From: Bacteroidota bacterium
GTDB lineage: Bacteria > Bacteroidota > Bacteroidia > Bacteroidales > UBA10428
Assembly: GCA_003252385.1 (NCBI GenBank)
Contig: QKEH01000011.1
Coordinates: forward strand, 1-64,000
DNA: 64,000 nt
Direction of reading: 5' to 3'
The notes below the pieces were generated by a model, which was given only the letters and a program-made list of their open reading frames with translations, was not told where the DNA came from and did no database searches. This document shows, one piece after another, positions 28,161-35,481 of this stretch. How positions within the stretch are numbered: position 1 is the stretch's first letter; the number at the start of each line of letters is the position of its first letter. A program made the position numbers and the translations under genes.

Positions 28161-28268
28161 ATGAAAAAAATCCTTCATTTCCTGGTGCTACTGAGCGTAG
28201 CTTTATTAGTAATCACCGGATGTAATTCGCCCCAACAGGTGGGCCTGTCCCGATTTTTCGAAGAATAA
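28161..28268 (+). CDS. Lipoprotein signal segment, apparently frame-shifted from the next gene (35 aa)
   Basis: The ATG at 28161 opens a 35-codon frame with a clear lipoprotein signal peptide: MKKILHFLVLLSVALLVI followed by the lipobox TGC, then NSPQQVGLSRFFEE and a TAA stop. Thirty-five bases later in the +1 frame begins the 183-residue DUF4190-like protein, whose frame is open upstream through KNKNYSQRTEHKHK back past this stop. A one-base shift in the A-rich stretch at about 28260-28271 would fuse the two into a single lipoprotein of about 230 residues. So either this is a tiny lipoprotein, or the gene is frameshifted (real mutation, sequencing error, or slippage). Confidence 0.6.
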   Translation: MKKILHFLVLLSVALLVITGCNSPQQVGLSRFFEE

Positions 28269-28302
28269 AAACTATTCACAAAGAACGGAACACAAGCACA
28301 AA

Positions 28303-28854
28303 GTGTACTCGCTGAAAAAGTCTAAATCGGAAAAACCGCTTTTTAAAGCTTCAAACAATTCCAATGCTCTGCTTGAAATTCACCCCGGTGAAGACCTTGC
28401 GTTAAAACGGTTGGAGGCAAAAAATTGGAAAGAGCTGGATGTTGTGAATTACAACGAAAAAAAGGTGCCTGTATTTGTCGCATCAACCGCACCCCATGCA
28501 TCCTATTATGAAGCCAGAGCACCCAAGTCTTTAAATCCCATAAAACGGGCTAGTGCCGCTTTGGCGAAACTGGAGCACAAACCAAATTTCCGGAATTATG
28601 CAAAAACGCACTTCAAGACAACCGATTCCGGAACAGCCAGCGTATTTGCAATAACCTCATTTGCACTCAGTCTTGTCGCTCTGGTTAATGGAAGCCTGTT
28701 AATTGGCTTGATATCCATTATTTTTGGCACCGTTGCATTGCTGGGTTTCAGGAAGAATCCCGATCAGCCCGGAAAAGGACTGGCCATTGCCGGACTGGTA
28801 TTAGGAATTATTGTTCTATCACTCATTATTTTGTCAACGATGTTTCTAATGTAA
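28303..28854 (+). CDS. Membrane protein with C-terminal DUF4190-like domain
   Basis: A 183-residue frame from a GTG at 28303. The N-terminal two thirds are soluble and Lys-rich; the C-terminus has two hydrophobic segments typical of DUF4190 (SVFAITSFALSLVAL and a second ending GIIVLSLIILSTMFL) around a short GFRKNP loop. DUF4190 proteins are membrane proteins of unknown role. No good ribosome binding site or ATG fits the GTG start; the frame probably belongs to the lipoprotein signal at 28161-28268 through a frameshift. Its neighbours give no functional hint. Confidence 0.65.
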   Translation: MYSLKKSKSEKPLFKASNNSNALLEIHPGEDLALKRLEAKNWKELDVVNYNEKKVPVFVASTAPHASYYEARAPKSLNPIKRASAALAKLEHKPNFRNYAKTHFKTTDSGTASVFAITSFALSLVALVNGSLLIGLISIIFGTVALLGFRKNPDQPGKGLAIAGLVLGIIVLSLIILSTMFLM

Positions 28855-28890
28855 CCGGCTGTTCAATACTTTCCCGAGAAGTTTGATAGT

Positions 28891-28924
28891 AGGGCTTCGC
28901 CGAAAGGGAGGCTCTTGTTTCTTT
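28891..28924 (+). terminator. Terminator-like repeat (copy 2) after the DUF4190 gene
   Basis: Bases 28891-28920 match 27963-27992 in 29 of 30 positions. The stem is weaker here (AGGGC/GCTCT plus an internal CTTCG/CGAAAG-type pairing) and the T run is interrupted (TTGTTTCTTTT), but the position 37 bases after a stop fits termination. Confidence 0.55.
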
Positions 28925-29066
28925 TGCTAAAAGCCAGTCAGGGAAGCACTTTTGTACTTTCAGCCATTAACCATTTTCAGAAGACGACCTTTTCGTGAAC
29001 AATTCCTCACACCCTAAGTTATTCTGTTAGCAATTTGAGTACCTTGCCGACCATTTGATTAGGACC

Positions 29067-29975
29067 ATGCCTGCTTTCAGAAATACAAACAACCCAGCAA
29101 GTCTCCAGATAACTACCCACATTGGGTGCCGTAACCTCTGCAGCTACTGTCCGCAGCAAAGCATAGTAGATGCGTGTAAGGAACGTGCCGTAACTCACAT
29201 GATGAGTTTTGGTACCTTCACCGCCTGTTTGAACCACCTTCCCCGGAAAGTACAGCTGGTTTTCTCCGGTTTTTCGGAACCCTGGTTCAATCCGGAGTGC
29301 TCGCGTATGCTTTGGTATGCCAGTCAGCAGGATTATACTCTTGGTGCTGAAACAACGCTGTCGTCCATGACGGTGCAGGACATTGAACAACTGAAACACA
29401 TCCACTTCACCCGGTTTGTTGTGCACCTTCCGGACAACCAACAGCGAACACGGATAGAAGTGAACGAAACCTATATAGAAACCGTACAGCGCCTGTTGGA
29501 CAAGCCGCTCCGGAACCTGATCTGGAAAGTGCATCGGATCGCTGCGGGCGATACACTCCATGCCGATCTGGCTCCGATGTTCGAAAAATCGGGGGTTCCT
29601 ATACACTTTACCGGCACCAGCCACCGGGCTGGCCGGATCAACTCCGAACGGGAGACCCTTCTGCCCAATGCGGGTAAAAATCTGCTTCCCTGTGCCGAAT
29701 TTCGAAACAACGTGCTACTGCCCAACGGCGATGTGGCGCTGTGCTCCATGGACTGGTCGTTACAGCATACTCTGGGCAACCTGCTCGCCCAACGCTACGA
29801 ATCTTTGTTTGAGGGCGAAACCTTTCAATCCATTCAAAAAAGCCTCAGGGATGCCTCTCTGCCCCTCCTTTGCCGTGCCTGCGATAAGGATATCGTAAGA
29901 CGCAACCGTCTGCAGCAAGCCCAAAAAAACTGGAAGGAAAAACGGAAGCAGCGGGGAAACCCTCTTGACTTTTAA
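29067..29975 (+). CDS. Radical SAM protein with SPASM-like C-terminus
   Basis: A 302-residue radical SAM protein. The 4Fe-4S motif CxxxCxxC is at CRNLCSYC near the N-terminus; SFGTFTACLNHL, FSGFSEPWFNPE and the following strands fit the partial barrel. A C-terminal Cys-rich part (CAEFRNNVLLPNGDVALCSMD and LLCRACDK) matches SPASM/twitch auxiliary cluster domains. Such proteins modify peptides, sugars or nucleotides. No partner gene is adjacent, so the substrate is unknown. The ATG at 29067 is preferred over an upstream TTG at 29055. Confidence 0.85.
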   Translation: MPAFRNTNNPASLQITTHIGCRNLCSYCPQQSIVDACKERAVTHMMSFGTFTACLNHLPRKVQLVFSGFSEPWFNPECSRMLWYASQQDYTLGAETTLSSMTVQDIEQLKHIHFTRFVVHLPDNQQRTRIEVNETYIETVQRLLDKPLRNLIWKVHRIAAGDTLHADLAPMFEKSGVPIHFTGTSHRAGRINSERETLLPNAGKNLLPCAEFRNNVLLPNGDVALCSMDWSLQHTLGNLLAQRYESLFEGETFQSIQKSLRDASLPLLCRACDKDIVRRNRLQQAQKNWKEKRKQRGNPLDF

Positions 29976-30076
29976 GACGATTTCGGCCGGCTTTGCGGTA
30001 TTTTCATTGGCTCTGCCCCGTACAACGATTTATCCACAAACGGTAAACACCTCTTCCAATTCCCCCGGGGGCAATG

Positions 30077-30084
30077 TATCTTTG
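30077..30084 (+). promoter_or_regulatory. -7 box for dnaE
   Basis: TATCTTTG matches TAnnTTTG exactly, 46 bases before the dnaE start at 30130. No clear -33 box. Confidence 0.5.
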
Positions 30085-30129
30085 CGGGGTACCGCATATT
30101 ACCGTAATAGCCTGATATTCAAGTAGCGT

Positions 30130-33100
30130 ATGTTTTTAATCTTCGATACCGAAACCACGGGCCTGCCCAAAAGCTGGCGTGCTCCCATAACCGATTCCGA
30201 CAACTGGCCCCGCATGGTGCAGCTGGCCTGGCAATTGCACGACGAACGCGGCACACTGATCGAAGCTAAAAACTTTATTGTGAAGCCCGATGGCTACGAT
30301 ATTCCCTACGCGGTAACCAAAATTCACGGAATAAGTACCGAACGGGCACTTGCCGAAGGCCACGACCTGGACCGGGTGCTCGAAGAATTCAACAAAACCC
30401 TTAACCAAACGCGCTTCCTGGTGGGGCATAATGTGGAATTTGATATCAACATTGTAGGTGCTGAGTACCATCGCAGGCAGATGGCCACTCCTTTTCTGGA
30501 ACTAAAACACATTGATACCAAGGAAGAAAGCACCGATTATTGTGCCCTGCCCGGCGGCAAAGGGGGCAAATACAAATGGCCCACCCTGTCGGAGATGCAC
30601 CAGCGGCTTTTCGATTGCGCCTTCGAAGAAGCGCATAATGCCGCAGCCGATGTGGCAGCTACCGCGCGCTGCTTTCTCGAATTGGCTCGTCTGGGGGTGA
30701 TTGAGCCCGTCAAATACGGACTGGCTTCCCATTTTACCGAAAACTTCCGGGCTGCCAATCCCCATATCATTCCCGAACCAAAGGTTGAAATTGCATCGAA
30801 CTTCAACCACCAGCCGACAGAGCCATCCCGCGAAATACCTTTGACGGGCGACACCCCGGTAAAAAAAACAGCCGATACCTCCATTCCTTTTACCCACCTG
30901 CACGTTCACACGCAGTACTCCATACTCGATGGTGCAGCCGAAATTTCGGGATTGATTGACAAGGCTAAAGCCGATGGCATGGTGGCCCTGGCCATTACCG
31001 ATCACGGCAATATGTTTGGCTTGAAGGAATTCCATAACAAAGCTACTAAGGCGGGGATTAAGCCCATACTCGGTTGCGAGGCCTATGTGGCACCGCGCTC
31101 ACGACACGACAAGGAAGATAAAAGCGATGGCGGAGGCCGCCACCTGATACTGCTGGCGAAAAATAAAACCGGATACCACAATCTGGTACGGCTCATTTCC
31201 TATGCCTGGACCGAAGGCTTTTACTACAAACCCCGCCTTGACAAGGAACTGCTGGAGAAATACCACGAGGGAATCATTGCCTGTTCGGCCTGCCTGAACG
31301 GGGTAGTGGCCGGTGCCTTGCGCAACGAAGGGCTGGAGGAAGGCCGTAAAGCCTTGTTGGAGTACAAGGCCATCTTTGGCGACGATTTCTACCTCGAAAT
31401 GCAACGCCATAAGTCGGGCGACCCCAGGATGGACAAGGAAGTGTACAACGACCAGGTGTTTGTGAACGAGCAGTTGCTCAAACTCAGTGCGGAAACCAAC
31501 ACGCCTGTGGTGGCCACCAACGATGTACATTTTATCAATGCCGACGATGCCGATGCGCACGACCGATTGCTGTGCATCAGTACCGGAAAGGATTTGGACG
31601 ACCCCAACCGCATGCGCTACACCCGCCAGGAGTGGATGAAAACCCAGGACGAAATGCGCCGTCTATTTGCCGATGTTCCCCAAGCCCTGGAAAATACCCA
31701 TCGGATTGTAGAAAAGGTAGAGAGCTATTCACTCGATTCCGACCCCATTATGCCCGAATTTCCCATCCCGGAGGATTTTGGCACCATGGACAGCTTCCGC
31801 GAAAAATACACCGAGTCTCAGCTCGTGGAGGAATTCTCCGAAAAAGCCTTTAACCGGTTGGGCGGCTATGAAAAAATCCTGCGCATCAAACTCGAAGCCG
31901 AATACCTGGCTCACCTGGTGAACGAAGGAGCCAAAAAACGCTATGGCGATCCTCTGCCCGAAGCGGTGTCGGAGCGCAATACGTTTGAACTGAATACCAT
32001 CAAAACCATGGGATTCCCGGGCTATTTTCTCATTGTTTGGGACTTTATCCGGGCGGCTCGCGAAATGGGGGTATCGGTAGGCCCCGGCCGGGGTTCCGCT
32101 GCCGGTTCATCGGTGGCCTATTGCCTGCGTATTACCGACATCGACCCCATTAAGTACGATCTGCTCTTTGAGCGTTTCCTGAACCCCGATCGGGTATCCA
32201 TGCCCGATATCGATATCGACTTCGACGAAGACGGCCGCGAGAGCGTGCTCCGGTGGGTAGTGGAAAAATACGGCAGGAACCGCGTGGCCCACATCATCAC
32301 CTTTGGAAAAATGGCGCCCAAACTGGCCATACGCGACGTAGCCCGCGTGCAGCGCCTGGAGCTTTCCGAAGCCGACCGCCTGGCCAAACTGGTGCCCGAA
32401 AAACCCGGCACCAGCTTTAAAAAGGCGTACCAGGAAGTGCCCGAATTGCAACAGGAACGCAACAGTCCTAACCCTCTGGTGGCCCAAACCATGAAGTTTG
32501 CCGAAGTGCTCGAAGGTTCGGTGCGGCAGACCGGGGTGCATGCCTGCGGGGTCATTATTGGCAAAGAGGACCTGGAGGAATACATACCCATGTGCGTCAA
32601 TAAGGACGCGGAACTTTTCGTGTCGCAGTTCGACGGCAAGCACATTGAATCGGTGGGCATGCTCAAGATGGACTTCCTGGGGCTAAAAACGTTGTCCATC
32701 ATTAAGGATGCGGTGGAAAACGTAAAACTTTCGCGCGGTATTGAGGTGGATATCGACAACATACCCCTCGACGACGAGAAAACCTACGAACTCTATGCCC
32801 GCGGCGAAACCACCGGACTGTTCCAGTTCGAATCGGACGGGATGAAGAAACACCTGCGTGCCCTTAAGCCCAACCGTTTTGAGGATTTGATTGCCATGAA
32901 CGCCCTTTACCGCCCGGGGCCTATGGAATACATTCCCGACTTTGTGAAGCGTAAACACGGCATCCAAAAAATTGAGTACGACCTCCCCGAGATGGAGGAA
33001 TACCTCAAGGATACCTACGGCATTACCGTGTACCAGGAGCAGGTGATGCTCCTGTCGCAGAAGCTGGCCGGATTTACCAAGGGCATGGCCGACTCGCTGC

Positions 33101-34479
33101 GGAAGGCTATGGGCAAGAAAATTAAGGCCATGATGGACGAGCTTAAGGAGAAGTTCATGGAGGGCTGCCGCAAGAATGGGCACGATGAGAAAATTGCGGA
33201 TAAGATATGGACCGACTGGGAAGCCTTTGCCCAGTATGCTTTCAATAAATCGCATTCCACCTGCTACGCCTACGTTTCGTACCAAACCGCCTACATGAAG
33301 GCTCACTACCCGGCCGAATTTATGGCGGCAGTGCTTAGCCGGAACCTTACCGATATTAAAAAGATTACGGTATTTATGGAAGAATGCCGGCGTATGGGTT
33401 TAAAAGTACTGGTTCCCGACGTGAGCGAATCGCACGCCCGGTTTACCGTAAACAAGAAGGGCGACATTCGTTTTGGCATGGCCGCCATTAAAGGACTGGG
33501 CGAAGCCGCTGTGCAGCACATTATCGAAGTGCGCCAGAAAAGTGGCCCGTTTCGCGATCCGTTTGACTTTGTAGAACGGGTCAACCTGAGCACGGTGAAC
33601 AAGCGTAGCCTGGAATCGCTGGTGATGGCCGGAGGGTTCGACAGCTTCGAAGCTATGGGACGGCACCAGTATTTTGCCACACATGCCGATGGCACTACGT
33701 TTATCGATCAGCTGGTACGCTACGGCAACCTGGTAAAAACCCAGCATACCAAAACCCTGTTCGATATGGATACCAGCTACCAGGAAGCTCAGAAGAAACC
33801 GGATATCCTGCCTTCCGAGGAGTGGCCCCCTCTGGTGCGGCTCAATAAGGAACGGGAGCTGATTGGAGTATACCTGTCGTCGCACCCGCTGGACACCTAC
33901 AAGCTCGAAATGGATAACTTTACCAACTGCACCCTGGCCGAATTCGAGCAGATGGATAGCCTTAAAAACCGCGATCTGGCAATTGCAGGACTGGTAACAG
34001 AAGTGCGCCATCTAACCACCAAAACCGGGAAACCTTTTGGCACGCTCACCATCGAAGATTATTCCGGTACCTTTAAGTTTATGCTCTTCGGGAAAGATTA
34101 CGAGGAATACCGCCAGTACCTCTACGATGGGTATTCGCTACTCATTAAGGGCAACGTACAAACCAACCCCTGGAGGAAGGATCAGGAAGTGTGGGAGTTT
34201 AAAATCAAGTCGATGGTGGTGCTCAACAATGCCCGCGAATCCATAGTAAAGAGCCTTTCCATACGCATGTCGCTGGCCGACCTGAACGACGAGTTCGTCG
34301 AAGAAATTAAACAACAGGCCGCTCAAAATCCGGGCAAAGCCACCATTAAGTTCACCATTATCGACCGTGAGGAAGGCATAGCCATTGATCTTTTCTCGCG
34401 CAACACCTCCGTTTCGGTATCCAACGACCTGATTGACTTTTTGGAAGCCCGGCCGGAATTGGAGTATAAGGTGAGTTAG
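30130..34479 (+). CDS. dnaE: DNA polymerase III alpha subunit with fused proofreading exonuclease
   Basis: A 1449-residue replicative polymerase. Residues 1-190 are a DEDDh 3'-5' exonuclease (epsilon-like): FDTETTGLP (Exo I), FLVGHNVEFDINIVG (Exo II) and HNAAADVAATARC (Exo III). The PHP domain begins about residue 255 (HLHVHTQYSILDGAAEI). The palm with PDIDIDFDEDGRE is near residue 690, the beta-type nucleotidyltransferase core continues with KMDFLGLKTLSII, and helix-hairpin-helix and OB-fold regions follow (LAIAGLVTEVRHLTTKTGK). Fusion of the exonuclease to DnaE is known in some Bacteroidota. About 200 residues longer than stand-alone DnaE, as expected from the fusion. Confidence 0.97.
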   Translation: MFLIFDTETTGLPKSWRAPITDSDNWPRMVQLAWQLHDERGTLIEAKNFIVKPDGYDIPYAVTKIHGISTERALAEGHDLDRVLEEFNKTLNQTRFLVGHNVEFDINIVGAEYHRRQMATPFLELKHIDTKEESTDYCALPGGKGGKYKWPTLSEMHQRLFDCAFEEAHNAAADVAATARCFLELARLGVIEPVKYGLASHFTENFRAANPHIIPEPKVEIASNFNHQPTEPSREIPLTGDTPVKKTADTSIPFTHLHVHTQYSILDGAAEISGLIDKAKADGMVALAITDHGNMFGLKEFHNKATKAGIKPILGCEAYVAPRSRHDKEDKSDGGGRHLILLAKNKTGYHNLVRLISYAWTEGFYYKPRLDKELLEKYHEGIIACSACLNGVVAGALRNEGLEEGRKALLEYKAIFGDDFYLEMQRHKSGDPRMDKEVYNDQVFVNEQLLKLSAETNTPVVATNDVHFINADDADAHDRLLCISTGKDLDDPNRMRYTRQEWMKTQDEMRRLFADVPQALENTHRIVEKVESYSLDSDPIMPEFPIPEDFGTMDSFREKYTESQLVEEFSEKAFNRLGGYEKILRIKLEAEYLAHLVNEGAKKRYGDPLPEAVSERNTFELNTIKTMGFPGYFLIVWDFIRAAREMGVSVGPGRGSAAGSSVAYCLRITDIDPIKYDLLFERFLNPDRVSMPDIDIDFDEDGRESVLRWVVEKYGRNRVAHIITFGKMAPKLAIRDVARVQRLELSEADRLAKLVPEKPGTSFKKAYQEVPELQQERNSPNPLVAQTMKFAEVLEGSVRQTGVHACGVIIGKEDLEEYIPMCVNKDAELFVSQFDGKHIESVGMLKMDFLGLKTLSIIKDAVENVKLSRGIEVDIDNIPLDDEKTYELYARGETTGLFQFESDGMKKHLRALKPNRFEDLIAMNALYRPGPMEYIPDFVKRKHGIQKIEYDLPEMEEYLKDTYGITVYQEQVMLLSQKLAGFTKGMADSLRKAMGKKIKAMMDELKEKFMEGCRKNGHDEKIADKIWTDWEAFAQYAFNKSHSTCYAYVSYQTAYMKAHYPAEFMAAVLSRNLTDIKKITVFMEECRRMGLKVLVPDVSESHARFTVNKKGDIRFGMAAIKGLGEAAVQHIIEVRQKSGPFRDPFDFVERVNLSTVNKRSLESLVMAGGFDSFEAMGRHQYFATHADGTTFIDQLVRYGNLVKTQHTKTLFDMDTSYQEAQKKPDILPSEEWPPLVRLNKERELIGVYLSSHPLDTYKLEMDNFTNCTLAEFEQMDSLKNRDLAIAGLVTEVRHLTTKTGKPFGTLTIEDYSGTFKFMLFGKDYEEYRQYLYDGYSLLIKGNVQTNPWRKDQEVWEFKIKSMVVLNNARESIVKSLSIRMSLADLNDEFVEEIKQQAAQNPGKATIKFTIIDREEGIAIDLFSRNTSVSVSNDLIDFLEARPELEYKVS

Positions 34480-34486
34480 AATTCCC

Positions 34487-34504
34487 CGGAAGAGGTTCCG
34501 TTTT
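34487..34504 (+). terminator. Weak terminator after dnaE
   Basis: CGGAA-GAGG-TTCCG followed by TTTT, eight bases after the dnaE stop. The five-pair stem is short, so termination would be partial. It lies between the convergent dnaE and nrdG genes. Confidence 0.4.
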
Positions 34505-34592
34505 AAGCGGATGGATCGTATTTTAAAATCTGGGCCATTTTGGGAATGGGCAGTCATGTAATGACGAGTTGCTGGAAATGGCGGTATAGGGT

Positions 34593-35342
34593 CTAACGGT
34601 TAGTTTTTTTACGAATTATCGTATCATCACCTTCAGATCGCTCCGTTGCAGCAGCTCTGCGCTGCTGGCTTCCGGTACCCAATAGGTGAAGCCGGAGTTT
34701 CTTTGATGTTGAAGGTAATACATCCCCGTAATAGTTTTGGCAATCAGTTGATAATCCATCAGGCTTCAAACCGGGGTGTGCCGTGGTTCGGTACTCGCAG
34801 GGTACATCGTGCCGGTTCAGCAGGAGTACCGACTGAATGACTTGATAGAGTGCGGAGGCTGTAAACCCGGATCCAACTACCTGCCTGTACGACTCCAGAA
34901 AGAGCGGAGCTTTAATGTCCATGGCCACATAATCCACCAGTTTTTGCCCAATGAGTTGTGCCAACAGATCCGGATGGGTTCCATTGGTATCGAGCTTCAC
35001 TTTCAGTCCCAACTGGTGAATTTGCCGTATAAACTCCGGCAGATGAGCATGCAGGGTGGGTTCTCCACCGGTAATCACCACGGCATCCAGGAGCTGTCGG
35101 TTCCGGCTCAGCCAATCCATCATTTCGAGGAGGTCTATCCGGGGTTGTTGCCGGATAAGTTCGGGGTATACCAAATCCGGGTTATGACAGTAGGAGCAGC
35201 GCATGTTGCAACCACTTGTAAATACCACAGCGGACAGATGCCCGGGATAGTCAATCAGACTTTGCTTGATAAACCCGCCTACCGGCAGAGAAGTAGTGTG
35301 CTTACAAAGGTTCTTTTCGGGAATAAGGTGTAGGGAGTTCAT
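34593..35342 (-). CDS. nrdG: Anaerobic ribonucleotide reductase activating protein (radical SAM)
   Basis: A 249-residue radical SAM activase. The cluster motif is TSGCNMRCSYCHNPDL (CxxxCxxC), followed by ITGGEPTLHAHLPEFIRQ and LKVKLDTNGTHPDLLAQLI. It installs the glycyl radical on NrdD. The C-terminal 30 residues (TSKKLRLHLLGTGSQQRRAA...) extend beyond the usual end and look less conserved, so the reading end may include a shifted or variable tail. It lies downstream of nrdD on the same strand, 139 bases apart, with a large hairpin between them. Confidence 0.92.
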   Translation of the reverse strand: MNSLHLIPEKNLCKHTTSLPVGGFIKQSLIDYPGHLSAVVFTSGCNMRCSYCHNPDLVYPELIRQQPRIDLLEMMDWLSRNRQLLDAVVITGGEPTLHAHLPEFIRQIHQLGLKVKLDTNGTHPDLLAQLIGQKLVDYVAMDIKAPLFLESYRQVVGSGFTASALYQVIQSVLLLNRHDVPCEYRTTAHPGLKPDGLSTDCQNYYGDVLPSTSKKLRLHLLGTGSQQRRAAATERSEGDDTIIRKKTNR

Positions 35343-35362
35343 GGATGGTTCGTTTTGAAAGT

Positions 35363-35427
35363 CGGAACGTTATAACAGGATGTTAGGTTGGATCATAGGA
35401 ACATCTGGGTCTGTTATAAACGTTCCG
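35363..35427 (-). other. Long hairpin between nrdD and nrdG
   Basis: CGGAACGTTATAACAG (35363-35378) pairs with CTGTTATAAACGTTCCG (35411-35427) over 16 pairs with one bulge; inside it GATGTT (35379-35384) pairs with AACATC (35400-35405). No T run follows on the minus strand, so it is not a usual terminator. It could protect or process the mRNA and lower nrdG expression relative to nrdD. Confidence 0.65.
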
Positions 35428-35481
35428 GGGGAGTGGTATCCTTTTTTTCGAGTGTCGGGGCATATATAAATTATTGTCAAT

